Positions 16,923 to 25,300 of a stretch of 60,717 nucleotides of DNA are shown here, in pieces (positions within the stretch are counted from its first letter, which is position 1; every line of letters starts with the position of its first letter). Both the position numbers and the translations under genes were made by a program. The notes below the pieces were generated by a model. It searched no databases. It was not told the DNA's origin and saw nothing but the letters and a program-made list of their open reading frames with translations. Source of the DNA: Sphingorhabdus sp. (GTDB lineage: Bacteria; Pseudomonadota; Alphaproteobacteria; Sphingomonadales; Sphingomonadaceae); the NCBI RefSeq assembly GCF_023910635.1, contig NZ_JAAVVZ010000016.1, forward strand, positions 1-60,717, in the 5' to 3' direction.

Positions 16923-17335
16923 TGCCCCATGGCGGCATGGTCAGCGGCGGTCATCGGCTTTTGTGCAGCCACGCCGTTTTTGTCGAGCCATGCCTGCATG
17001 TCCTTCATCTCGGCTTCTTGCGCGGCGATGACCTTTTGCGCCAGCGCGCGCACTTCGGGGTCCTTGCCATGCTCCAGCGCAACCTTCGCCATGTCAACCG
17101 CGCCCTTATGGTGCGGGATCATGCCTTGCATGAAGGCAATATCGGCGTCGGCATTGATATTGCCCATGCCGACATGCATCTTGTCATTGGCCGCAGCATA
17201 AGCCTTTTGCGCGGCATTGTAGCTGGCGGTCGCATCTGCTGTTGCCGCTGGGGTTTCGGCGGCTTGTTCCGCCGCGGGTTGCTGACACGCGGCCAAGAAA
17301 AATACCCCTGCAAGCGTCAATGATAGTGTTTTCAT
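16919..17335 (-). CDS. DUF305 lipoprotein
   Basis: The protein opens with a lipoprotein signal (GVFFLAACQQ), then an alanine-rich linker, then a DUF305 four-helix-bundle domain marked by FMQGMIPHHKGAVDMAK, EVRALAQKVIAAQEAEMKDM and a histidine/methionine-rich end (TAADHAAMGH). DUF305 proteins such as CopM bind copper or silver in the periplasm. Metal binding here is inference from the His/Met pattern. The ATG at 17335 has an AGGAG site six bases upstream; a GTG one codon earlier is less well placed. It is followed by the coupled TSUP permease. Confidence 0.87.
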   Translation of the reverse strand: MKTLSLTLAGVFFLAACQQPAAEQAAETPAATADATASYNAAQKAYAAANDKMHVGMGNINADADIAFMQGMIPHHKGAVDMAKVALEHGKDPEVRALAQKVIAAQEAEMKDMQAWLDKNGVAAQKPMTAADHAAMGH

Positions 17336-17364
17336 CACATTCTCCTTGAAAGACGTCTATTGGT

Positions 17365-19362
17365 TCAACGCAAATCGGGCGGCGTTGCTTCATGCTTGAG
17401 CATATCAATCGCCTCTTCGAGCGTCATGATACGCTGGCCATCGGAGCCAAGGCTGCGGATTGCGACCTTGCCCTCTTCTGCCTCACGCATGCCGACCACC
17501 AACAAATGCGGCACCTTGGCAACGCTATGTTCGCGCACCTTGTAATTGATTTTTTCGTTGCGTGTATCGGCCTCAACACGAATGCCCGCCGCCTTCAACT
17601 TCGCGGTGACATCATGCGCATAGCCATCGGCCTCCGACGTAATCGTCGCGACCACGGCTTGCACAGGCGCGAGCCAGACTGGGAACCGGCCGGCGTAATG
17701 CTCGATAAGGATACCGATAAAGCGTTCATAGCTGCCGAAAATCGCGCGGTGCAGCATGACCGGCCGGTGGCGTGCGCCGTCCTCACCAACATAGCTTGCG
17801 TCGAGACGCTCGGGCAATACGCGGTCGGATTGAATCGTGCCCACCTGCCACGTCCGGCCAATCGCGTCGGTTAAATGCCATTCCAGCTTTGGCGCGTAGA
17901 AGGCACCTTCGCCGGGCAGTTCTTCCCAACCAAATTCGGACGTCGCAAGGCCAGCGCGGACCACGGCATCGCGCAGTTCGTTTTCCGCTTTGTCCCAATC
18001 CGCGTCCGAACCGAAGCGTTGTTCAGGACGCAGAGCGAGCTTGATCGAATAGGTAAAACCAAATTCCTTGTAGACCCGATCGGCCAGCGCGCAGAACGCC
18101 TGCACCTCTTCGACAATCTGGTCTTCGCGGCAAAAGATGTGCGCGTCATCCTGCGTAAACTGACGCACGCGCATCAGGCCATGCAACGCACCATGCGGTT
18201 CGTTGCGGTGGCAACAGCCATTTTCGTAAATGCGCAAGGGTAAGTCGCGATAGGACTTAATACCTTGGCGGAAAATGAGAACATGCGCAGGGCAGTTCAT
18301 CGGCTTCAACGCCATCCAGTCGGCATCGCCCGAAATCACGGGGCCTTCATCGTCGACATTGGGCACTTCATCAGGGATCACGAACATATTGGCGCGATAT
18401 TTGCCCCAATGCCCCGATTGCTCCCATTGCCGTGCGTCCATGACTTGCGGCGTTTTGACTTCTTTATAACCAGCGCCGTCAATCGCGCGGCGCATATAGC
18501 CTTCAAGTTCGCGCCAGATCAGATAGCCATTGGGATGCCAGAACACCGAACCATGCGCCTCTTGCTGCAAATGAAACAGGTCCATCTCTTGGCCCAGACG
18601 GCGATGGTCGCGCTTGGCGGCCTCTTCCAACCGGAGAAGATGCGCGTCCAATTGCTTTTTATTTAGCCAGCCCGTGCCGTATATCCGGCTTAATTGCGGA
18701 TTATTCTGGTCGCCGCGCCAATAGGCACCCGCCACCCGCGTCAGCTTGAACGCCGCAGGGTCCAACTTACCCGTCGAGGCCAAATGCGGACCACGGCACA
18801 TGTCCATCCAGTCATTGCCGGACCAATAGACGGACAATTCCTCGCCCTCCGGCAATTCCGCCGCCCACTCTGCCTTGAAACTTTCGCCCGCATTTTGCCA
18901 ACTCGCAATCAAGGCGTCACGCGCCATGACTTCACGGCGCAGCGGCTTATCGGCGCGGATGATCGCGCGCATGTGTTCTTCTATCGCGGGCAGATCATCC
19001 ATTGTGAACGGCCCGCGTGTGGCAGGTGCCATGACGTCATAATAAAAACCGTCATCGGTCGATGGGCCAAAGGTGATTTGCGTGCCCGGATACAGCGCCT
19101 GCACCGCCTCTGCCAATATATGCGCGAAATCGTGCCGGGCGAGCTCAAGCGCATCCGCCTCGTCGCGGCTGGTCACCAACGCCAACTGGGCATCGGCCTC
19201 AATCGGGCGCATGATATCGCGCAATTCGCCATCGACGCGCGCCGCAATCGCTGCCTTGGCTAAACCCGGGCCAATCGCGGCGGCAATGTCCGCAGGGGTA
19301 GTCCCGCGCGCGACTTCACGGGCAGTGCCATCGGGAAGGGTAATGCGGATCATCTCGGACAT
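17365..19362 (-). CDS. thrS: Threonyl-tRNA synthetase
   Basis: ThrS charges tRNA-Thr. The domains in order are an N-terminal TGS domain ([20 protein letters not shown]), the editing domain with [17 protein letters not shown], a class II catalytic core with the zinc ligands in MNCPAH and DDAHIF and a third His in [12 protein letters not shown], and a C-terminal anticodon-binding domain. At about 665 residues it is of family length. The ATG at 19362 (MSEMIRITL) is preferred to the in-frame codon at 19380. No leader peptide or T-box-like control was seen in the short upstream space. Confidence 0.97.
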   Translation of the reverse strand: MSEMIRITLPDGTAREVARGTTPADIAAAIGPGLAKAAIAARVDGELRDIMRPIEADAQLALVTSRDEADALELARHDFAHILAEAVQALYPGTQITFGPSTDDGFYYDVMAPATRGPFTMDDLPAIEEHMRAIIRADKPLRREVMARDALIASWQNAGESFKAEWAAELPEGEELSVYWSGNDWMDMCRGPHLASTGKLDPAAFKLTRVAGAYWRGDQNNPQLSRIYGTGWLNKKQLDAHLLRLEEAAKRDHRRLGQEMDLFHLQQEAHGSVFWHPNGYLIWRELEGYMRRAIDGAGYKEVKTPQVMDARQWEQSGHWGKYRANMFVIPDEVPNVDDEGPVISGDADWMALKPMNCPAHVLIFRQGIKSYRDLPLRIYENGCCHRNEPHGALHGLMRVRQFTQDDAHIFCREDQIVEEVQAFCALADRVYKEFGFTYSIKLALRPEQRFGSDADWDKAENELRDAVVRAGLATSEFGWEELPGEGAFYAPKLEWHLTDAIGRTWQVGTIQSDRVLPERLDASYVGEDGARHRPVMLHRAIFGSYERFIGILIEHYAGRFPVWLAPVQAVVATITSEADGYAHDVTAKLKAAGIRVEADTRNEKINYKVREHSVAKVPHLLVVGMREAEEGKVAIRSLGSDGQRIMTLEEAIDMLKHEATPPDLR

Positions 19363-19473
19363 GGAGTATCTTGCTTTCAACTGCGGTTAGAAGCGCCCCT
19401 TTGCCAGCCCAGAGGCGAAGTCGCAAGTGCGCTAAGTGTCCCCGAACAAGACCCCTCATCGCAGTAAGCGCGA

Positions 19474-19899
19474 CTAATCGGTCGTCTTCTCGCTTCGATA
19501 AGGCACGAATTCGCCAAGGCTGCAAACGCCGCCGGTCATGCCGCTTGTCCGGTCCACCAGACGGATGATGTCGCCTTTGCATTTCTGGCTGCCAAATTGT
19601 TCGGACACAATGATGTCATTGTCCCGCGCAAGTCCGCTGCAAGCGGATCGCAAGTTGTTTTGATACACCAAGCGGCCGGATACGCGGTAGAGCAGGATAT
19701 TGTCGCTAACACGGATGGTGTTGGTGGCGTTAAAGTCGCTGATACAATTTACCGGCTTGCCCGCGACCTTGCCGTTCAGTTCTTTCATCAAGACTGCGCT
19801 CTGTTTCTCGGTCAGCGGCTTTGGCGTGCTGTCCACTTGTCCGCACGCAGCGACCAGTGTCAAAGGAAAGGCAAAGAGGGCCAATTTGAGAATGTGCAT
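19474..19899 (-). CDS. Small lipoprotein of unknown function
   Basis: From the ATG at 19899, preceded by GGAG, the product is a 141-residue lipoprotein with signal LTLVAACGQV. The mature part contains four further cysteines (NCISD, SACSGL, QKCKGD, GGVCSLGEF), probably forming two disulfides in the periplasm. I do not recognise a named family. The ORF is open 41 codons further upstream, but that part lacks a signal and overlaps promoter territory. It lies between thrS and the thiolase-like gene on the same strand. Confidence 0.75.
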   Translation of the reverse strand: MHILKLALFAFPLTLVAACGQVDSTPKPLTEKQSAVLMKELNGKVAGKPVNCISDFNATNTIRVSDNILLYRVSGRLVYQNNLRSACSGLARDNDIIVSEQFGSQKCKGDIIRLVDRTSGMTGGVCSLGEFVPYRSEKTTD

Positions 19900-19960
19900 C
19901 GATTTTCTCCAGATCACGCGAGCAGCATAACATATACCCAGCAGGATGAACCACAGATTA

Positions 19961-21451
19961 TCAGACAAATGTCGCAATATGGCGTTTTTCGCCCGGGGTG
20001 ACGTAAACGACCGCGTTGCCAAGGTCGGTATCCACCGGACAATCGATCACCGCCATCGCCCGCGCGCCACCTTCGGTTTCCAGCAGAGCCGTCGCCGGAC
20101 CAAAACCGTCCTTGCCCGCCGGTCGCACAAAGCTGCGCACCCGCGCCGTGCCCTGCGGCGCATCATCGAGCGCGCGCGGTGTGGGGGCATAGCCCTTTGC
20201 CACGTCGCCGGACCATGGAACGCTGGGCTGCGTTGCGGTGTAAATACCGACCGCTTGCTTTGACATCACGCCGCCATTGGCCGTTAATATGGCGGGCTTG
20301 GCCCCATCACGGCGCAGTGCATCGACCATCGCGGCGATATTATACATGGCAAAGCCATTGCCCGGGCCGCCAAAAAAGCTCAGCCCGCCGGTGAGCGTAT
20401 AATCACCAAGCGCCCGGCCTGCATCCTGCATACTGTCCACTGCCGCGAAGACCGCGCAGGGAAAGCAGCTATAAATGTCGACCGGGCCAAGGTCGGTCAC
20501 GGCAAGGCCCGCTTGACCCAGCGCCGCAGGAATGGCGAAATCGAGCGCAGCGGAACGATGGATAACGGCACGTTCGGACAAGGGTGGCTCTGCGGCCTCG
20601 GCAGCGCCCGCCAGCCACACCCATTTGTCTTGCGGAACACCCAAATCGCGCGCCTTGCCTGCGCTGGTCAGGATGACCGCGCCACCCAGATCGACCGCAT
20701 CCTGCGCCACATGCCAGCGCCGGTAGATGTCGGTCAGCGGGTAATTGGCATTGTCCCCGCTTTGCAGCGCTTCGGGGGATCGAAAACCGGGGAATTGTGC
20801 ATGGAGCCGTGTTTCGGCCTTAACGGAGAAAGCGGACCATAAGGCCGCCATCTCGCGGGCATAAGCGGCACCGTCAAGGCCGAGCGCCATCCGCCGCGCA
20901 TTTTCAATGAGGCTATACGCCAGCGGCATCGAAATGATGCCATGGCGTATTTCGGTGCGGCTTAGAATCGGGAAGCTGGACAGCCGATTGTCGAACGGGG
21001 TGTCCGAAGGAAGGCTCCAGTCCAAGGATACCCCCGCCTTACGTGCGCGCTTGGCAGTGCCCGTCGCTTCAGCCGCGACCAACACCGCCATGTCGCAAGT
21101 ACCGCGCCTTATGTCACCGGCCAGTTCGTTCAACATCGCCTGCGGGCTTTGTCCGCCAACATCGGCATAGATCAGGCGTTTTGCCGTAATCCCACCCGCA
21201 GCGCCAAAGGCCTCAGGCGCGTTATCGGGAGAGCCGGTGCCAAGGCTGACGCCGCTATCCTCGAACGTGCGGATGGCGGCGATGGTGTGAATCACGGCGG
21301 CAACGGCTTGCGACTGCCCAGTATCGGCGAGTGCCACTTTGATGGCGGCTCCCGCCAGTTCGCGTGGGGCAGGCCATTCGCCAGCGACGGTTTTCCGGCT
21401 GGCCTCACCTACGCCGATGATCACTGGCGCGCGCGCGTCAAAATTGCCCAT
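19961..21451 (-). CDS. Non-canonical thiolase-fold acyl-CoA enzyme with C-terminal OB-like domain
   Basis: From the ATG at 21451 (GGAG site), the 496-residue protein has a thiolase fold (VIIGVGEASR start, ADVGGQSPQAMLNELAG, FIP-like strand pairs, GGLSFFGGPGNGFAMYN) plus a C-terminal beta-rich domain. Compared with true thiolases, the nucleophilic cysteine position in the QCGSG motif reads VGGQSP, and the GHP histidine position reads GGPGNG. It resembles the acetyl-CoA acetyltransferase-like proteins often found in CoA-ester gene clusters. Standard thiolysis is therefore doubtful. It is divergent from the CaiB-type gene across a shared operator-like palindrome. Confidence 0.78.
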   Translation of the reverse strand: MGNFDARAPVIIGVGEASRKTVAGEWPAPRELAGAAIKVALADTGQSQAVAAVIHTIAAIRTFEDSGVSLGTGSPDNAPEAFGAAGGITAKRLIYADVGGQSPQAMLNELAGDIRRGTCDMAVLVAAEATGTAKRARKAGVSLDWSLPSDTPFDNRLSSFPILSRTEIRHGIISMPLAYSLIENARRMALGLDGAAYAREMAALWSAFSVKAETRLHAQFPGFRSPEALQSGDNANYPLTDIYRRWHVAQDAVDLGGAVILTSAGKARDLGVPQDKWVWLAGAAEAAEPPLSERAVIHRSAALDFAIPAALGQAGLAVTDLGPVDIYSCFPCAVFAAVDSMQDAGRALGDYTLTGGLSFFGGPGNGFAMYNIAAMVDALRRDGAKPAILTANGGVMSKQAVGIYTATQPSVPWSGDVAKGYAPTPRALDDAPQGTARVRSFVRPAGKDGFGPATALLETEGGARAMAVIDCPVDTDLGNAVVYVTPGEKRHIATFV

Positions 21452-21470
21452 GTTGCTCTCCAGATTATCT

Positions 21471-21488
21471 CTTAACTGCACGCTTAAA
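21471..21488. promoter_or_regulatory. Candidate operator 1 (TTAA-N8-TTAA) between the thiolase-like and CoA transferase genes
   Basis: The 18-mer CTTAACTGCACGCTTAAA shares the 7-4-7 layout and the CG[A/C]TTAAA right arm with two other sites in this cluster (26494-26511 and 31832-31849). It sits in the divergent promoter region, 20 bases before the minus-strand start and 40 before the plus-strand start. The island encodes a TetR repressor, the obvious candidate ligand-responsive binder, but nothing in the sequence proves that link. Confidence 0.5.
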
Positions 21489-21527
21489 TATGCTAGCAGT
21501 TGATGCAAGGACTTTGGGAGAGCGCAC

Positions 21528-22721
21528 ATGGCGAAATGGCCGAAATTGAAATGGGACACAGAACCAACCGGGCCGTTGAAGGGCATTAAGGTCGTTGACA
21601 TGGCCACGGTCGTGCTTGGGCCTTATGCCACGGTGCAATTGGCCGATCTGGGCGCCGAGGTTATCAAGATCGAAAATAGCCAGGGCAATACGCCGGGCGA
21701 CATGATGCGCCATGGCGGCGATTCGCCCACCAAGCAGCATGGGCCGATTTTCACCGCGCTCAACCGCAACAAAAAAGCGATCAACCTCAACATCAAAAAG
21801 CCCGAAGACAAAGCCGTTCTTGAGGCATTGTTGGAAGAGGCCGACGTCTTCATCCACAATGTCCGTATGGCTGGCGTCGAGCGACTTGGCTTTGGCTATG
21901 AGGCGGTGAAGGCGATCAACCCCAATATCGTCTATGTGCATTGCGCGGGCTTTGGCGCGGGCGGTGCCTATGGCGAGCGGCAGGCATATGACGACCTCAT
22001 TCAGGCCGCTTCGGGCTTTGCCGCCTTAAGCGAACAGCGCGATGGTGGACGGCCAACTTATTCCCCCAGCCTTGTCGCCGACAAGGTCAGCGGCCTGTTT
22101 GCCGCCAACGCCACGATGGCAGCATTGCTTGGCCGCGCGGGCGGACAGGGCGGGCAGTTTGTCCAAGTACCGATGTTTGAATGCTTCACCTGGTTCAACA
22201 TGGTGGAAAATCTGTGGGGCGAAACCTTCGTCCCCGGCAATGGCCGCATGGGCTACACGCGCTCGGTCAACCCGCGCCGGCGGCCTTATCCGACCAAGGA
22301 CAGCTTTATTGCCATCGTCCCTTATAATGACCGGCAATGGGCGACATTTTTTGAACTGGGCGGGCGGCCCAATGTCTTCGACGACCCGCGCTTTTCAACC
22401 TATCAGGAGCGCACTAAGCACACCGGCGAATTATATGCGTTGATTGAGGAAGTCAGCGCGACGCGGACCACCGCCGAATGGCTTGACCTATTGGCGCAGC
22501 ATGACATTCCGGCGATGAAATATAACCGCATGGCCGATGTGCTGGCCGATCCGCATTTGGCCGATGTCGGGTTTTTTGAAGAACGAGAATCGCCGGACAT
22601 CGGCAAATATCGGTCGATGAAGCATCCCGTGCATTATGCCGGGACGCCGGTATCCAATTACGCCCATCCGCCAATGCTGGATGCCGACGGAGATGAGATT
22701 AAGGCCGCATTGGGGATGTAA
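21528..22721 (+). CDS. CaiB/BaiF family (class III) CoA transferase
   Basis: The 397-residue protein is a family III CoA-transferase: LKGIKVVDMATVVLGPYATVQLADLGAEVIKIE at the N-terminus, followed by NRNKKAINLNIKKPE, the VHCAGFGAGG and AYDDLIQAASG regions with the acyl-binding aspartate, and the C-terminal PCMKYNR-like segment (IPAMKYNRMADVLADPHLAD). Members move CoA between carboxylic acids or act as racemases. GGGAGA precedes the ATG. It is the only rightward gene of the island and is divergent from the thiolase-like gene. The acid that it activates is not identifiable. Confidence 0.92.
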   Translation: MAKWPKLKWDTEPTGPLKGIKVVDMATVVLGPYATVQLADLGAEVIKIENSQGNTPGDMMRHGGDSPTKQHGPIFTALNRNKKAINLNIKKPEDKAVLEALLEEADVFIHNVRMAGVERLGFGYEAVKAINPNIVYVHCAGFGAGGAYGERQAYDDLIQAASGFAALSEQRDGGRPTYSPSLVADKVSGLFAANATMAALLGRAGGQGGQFVQVPMFECFTWFNMVENLWGETFVPGNGRMGYTRSVNPRRRPYPTKDSFIAIVPYNDRQWATFFELGGRPNVFDDPRFSTYQERTKHTGELYALIEEVSATRTTAEWLDLLAQHDIPAMKYNRMADVLADPHLADVGFFEERESPDIGKYRSMKHPVHYAGTPVSNYAHPPMLDADGDEIKAALGM

Positions 22722-22723
22722 TC

Positions 22724-22742
22724 CCTCTCCCACAGGGAGAGG
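22724..22742. terminator. Short GC hairpin between convergent genes
   Basis: CCTCTCCC and GGGAGAGG form an 8-bp stem around a three-base loop, immediately after the CoA transferase stop and just before the convergent TetR stop. There is no long T-run. It may serve as a bidirectional transcription stop or be a minimal relic of the GC-rich palindromic repeats seen elsewhere in the window. Confidence 0.5.
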
Positions 22743-22748
22743 ATAAAC

Positions 22749-23387
22749 CTAAACCAACAACCCGCGCATGATCAGATCAATGGTATGCTCGCGATAGGCA
22801 TCGCGCATATTCTCGTCGAAATCGTCTTGATTGTAACAATGGCGAAGCACCAACCGTGATGAATAGAAACGGTCGGCTGCGCCTGTTACCGTGAAGTAAA
22901 AAAATTGCGGGTCGGTTTTGCGAAACTTACCCGCCTTTACGCCCTGCGTAATCAGCACTTCATAAACGTTAGAAATCGGCTTGAGATACAGTTCCGCAAT
23001 GCGCGCGGCTTCGGCAGGGGCGCTGTCGCGGACCATGCGCATCAACAGGCGGTTGAGGTAAGGAAAGGCGTGATAGGTGTCGATCACCGCGCCAATATGG
23101 ACACGCAATTTGTCGGCAGGCGGCATGTCTTTGGCCACCAAAGCACCAAGCCTTTGCACGATATTGCCCATGTCGCGATCAAGCAACGCCAGCATCAGGC
23201 CATTTTTATTACCGAAATAATATTTGACCAGGGCACTGTTCAGTCCAGCACGAAGCGACAATTCGGATAGCGAGAGGTCAATCGTATCACCTTCGCGCAT
23301 GATCTGGCTGGCGGCCTCGATCAATTGATCGCGCGCCGTGTTGCCATCGGATGAATCGCTTGCCAGTCTTGGTCCTGTTGTTGCCAT
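22749..23387 (-). CDS. TetR family transcriptional regulator
   Basis: The 212-residue protein has an N-terminal TetR helix-turn-helix (about residues 20-65: RDQLIEAASQIMREGD, LSLSELSLRAGLNSALVKYYFGNKNGLMLALL) and a helical ligand-binding C-terminal domain of roughly 140 residues. Regulators of this sort usually repress neighbouring catabolic genes and are released by an acyl-CoA or the free substrate. It lies in the middle of the CoA-ester island, with the crotonase gene 27 bases upstream of its start and on the same strand. The shared TTAA-N8-TTAA palindrome is not seen in front of this gene itself. Confidence 0.93.
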   Translation of the reverse strand: MATTGPRLASDSSDGNTARDQLIEAASQIMREGDTIDLSLSELSLRAGLNSALVKYYFGNKNGLMLALLDRDMGNIVQRLGALVAKDMPPADKLRVHIGAVIDTYHAFPYLNRLLMRMVRDSAPAEAARIAELYLKPISNVYEVLITQGVKAGKFRKTDPQFFYFTVTGAADRFYSSRLVLRHCYNQDDFDENMRDAYREHTIDLIMRGLLV

Positions 23388-23414
23388 TGGTGCCCGCTCC
23401 CCATTTACCTAAGG

Positions 23415-24287
23415 TTACTTATAAACAGGTTCGTCCCACCATGGGAAGAAGTCAGGCAAGTCTGTGGAAACTTTGTCGGGGTAGACCGGACTGCGTTTCT
23501 CCAGAAAGCTGGCGATGCCCTCTTTTGCATCGCCGGACCGCGAACGGCGGTAAATTGCCCGGCTGTCAATGGCATGCGCGGCCATCGGGTGGTCCGCAGC
23601 AGACAGCCGCCACAACATGGCGCGCGTCAGGGCAATGGATACCGGCGCAGTATTATCCGCTATCTCACGCGCCAGCACCCGCGCCGCTTCCATCAATTCG
23701 GTCGGCGCATGGACAGAGCGGACGAGGCCGCCATTCAACGCCTCGACGGCATCGAACACCCGACCCGTCATGCACCATTCCAACGCCTGTTGCATGCCAA
23801 CCAAGCGCGGCAGGAACCAGCTAGAGGCCGCCTCTGGCACAATCCCGCGCCGCGCAAAGACAAAGCCGAAGCGCGCAGTGTCGCTCGCCAAACGGAAATC
23901 CATCGGCAATTGCATCGTTGCGCCAATGCCCACCGCCGCGCCGTTGATTGCGCCAATGACAGGCTTTTTGCACTGGAATATCCGCAACGTTAGCCGACCG
24001 CCGGAATCGCGCACGCGTTCGTCCGAAAGCGATTCGACCTGTGATCGGCTGGCGAACACATCGCCGCCCGCGTCCGGTGTAAGGTCCGCGCCCGCACAAA
24101 AGGCACGTTCACCTGCCCCCGTTACAATGACCGCACGCACAGCATCATCAGCGTCCACCAAATCAAACGCCGCGCACATCTCGCGCATCATCACATTGGT
24201 GAATGCATTCATCTTTTCGGGACGATGCATGGTGATGGTCGCGATGCCGTCGGCGACAGCATATTGGATTTGGGTGAATTCGGTCAT
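23415..24287 (-). CDS. Enoyl-CoA hydratase/isomerase (crotonase) family protein
   Basis: A 290-residue crotonase with HRPEKMNAFTNVMMREM near the N-terminus, the oxyanion-hole region RAFCAGADLTPD, and the second signature GAINGAAVGIGATMQLPMDFRLAS followed by GIVPEAASSWFLPRLVG, which holds one catalytic glutamate. It probably hydrates, isomerises or hydrolyses a CoA ester in the pathway of the island. The C-terminal tail (DFFPWWDEP) is longer than in short-chain crotonases. GAGG lies before the ATG. It is upstream of the TetR gene on the same strand. Confidence 0.9.
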   Translation of the reverse strand: MTEFTQIQYAVADGIATITMHRPEKMNAFTNVMMREMCAAFDLVDADDAVRAVIVTGAGERAFCAGADLTPDAGGDVFASRSQVESLSDERVRDSGGRLTLRIFQCKKPVIGAINGAAVGIGATMQLPMDFRLASDTARFGFVFARRGIVPEAASSWFLPRLVGMQQALEWCMTGRVFDAVEALNGGLVRSVHAPTELMEAARVLAREIADNTAPVSIALTRAMLWRLSAADHPMAAHAIDSRAIYRRSRSGDAKEGIASFLEKRSPVYPDKVSTDLPDFFPWWDEPVYK

Positions 24288-24311
24288 GGCAATTGGCCTC
24301 GCAATGAAAAC

Positions 24312-24383
24312 GAAGCCCTGAGCAGCGGTCGCATAACAGATGCGCCAGTCAAAAGGCGTTGCGCTAACAACTCAGGGCTTGGG
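24312..24383. repeat. Degenerate family B repeat
   Basis: AAGCCCTGAG at the left and CTCAGGGCTT at the right form perfect 10-bp inverted ends separated by about 52 bases. The left end continues CAGCGGTCGC, as in the better copy at 33649-33782. It lies in the space between the crotonase start and the SDR stop. Confidence 0.55.
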
Positions 24384-24408
24384 GTTATTTTTCATGGATA
24401 AGTGGCGT

Positions 24409-25191
24409 TTAGCGGGGCGCCATGCGGATCGCACCATCAACGCGCACATCTTCGCCGTTGAAATACCCACATTCGATCATCGTCATCGCAACGTGCGCAA
24501 ATTCATGCGGGTGGCCAAGGCGCTTCGGGAACGGCACCGATGCAGCAAGGGCGTCTTTTACGGTTTGTGGAGCACCATTCATCAACGGCGTGTTGAAAAT
24601 GCCCGGCAGGATGGTGTTGATGCGAATGCCTTCGCTCATCAAATCGCGCGCGATTGGCAAGGTCATACCGACAATGCCGCCCTTGGATGCGGAATAGGCC
24701 GCTTGCCCCATCTGGCCGTCCTCAGCCGCCACCGACGCGGTGTTGACCATCGCGCCACGTTCACCATCTTCCATCGGCTCCAGTGTCAACATGCCCGCTG
24801 CCGACTTGGCGATGCAGCGGAACGTGCCAACAAGGTTGATCTGAATGATGCGGTCAAAGGCATCGAGCGGGAAATGCTTGATCGATCCGTCTTCCTTCGA
24901 ACGGCTGGCGGTCTTAGCCGCGTTGCCCGTTCCAGCGCAATTTACCAAGATACGTTCCTGACCATGGCCTGCGCGTGCCTTAGCAAAGCCAGCATCAACG
25001 CTTTCGTCGCTGGTGACATTTACGTTGCAAAACACGCCGCCAATTTCAGCGGCAAGCGCTTCGCCCTTGTCGGCTTGCAAGTCGAAAATCGCGACCCGCA
25101 CACCCTTTGCCGCGAGCGCCCGTGCGGTTGCTTCGCCAAGTCCCGATGCGCCGCCAGTGACGACGGCTGCGACTGTTGAATCCAATTTCAT
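24409..25191 (-). CDS. SDR oxidoreductase, 3-hydroxyacyl-CoA dehydrogenase type II-like
   Basis: From the ATG at 25191 (AAAAGGAA site) the protein is 260 residues. The NAD-binding motif TGGASGLGEATARALA is followed by NCAGTGNAAKT, the catalytic serine region MVNTASVAAEDGQ and the YSASKGG active-site pair. The extended region between NCAGTG and the active site and the ending resemble type II 3-hydroxyacyl-CoA dehydrogenases (HSD17B10-like). In the island it would oxidise the hydroxyacyl-CoA formed by a crotonase. Upstream, codons to 25392 are open but overlap repeat DNA and the next gene. Confidence 0.9.
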   Translation of the reverse strand: MKLDSTVAAVVTGGASGLGEATARALAAKGVRVAIFDLQADKGEALAAEIGGVFCNVNVTSDESVDAGFAKARAGHGQERILVNCAGTGNAAKTASRSKEDGSIKHFPLDAFDRIIQINLVGTFRCIAKSAAGMLTLEPMEDGERGAMVNTASVAAEDGQMGQAAYSASKGGIVGMTLPIARDLMSEGIRINTILPGIFNTPLMNGAPQTVKDALAASVPFPKRLGHPHEFAHVAMTMIECGYFNGEDVRVDGAIRMAPR

Positions 25192-25210
25192 GTAAATTCC
25201 TTTTCCAAAT

Positions 25211-25280
25211 ACCGTAGTGCTGAGCTGCGTCGAAGCGCGTTTAACCGATAAGCGCCCTTCGACAGGTTCAGGGCTACGGT
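25211..25280. repeat. Family B repeat, short copy (B1)
   Basis: Bounded by ACCGTAG and CTACGGT, with the inner GCGCCCTTCGAC segment typical of the family. At 70 bp it is the shortest full-ended copy. It sits in the 109-base gap between the thiolase and SDR genes and could act as a transcript-stabilising hairpin. Confidence 0.75.
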
Positions 25281-25300
25281 GAAGTTTATCTGGTCGCGAG

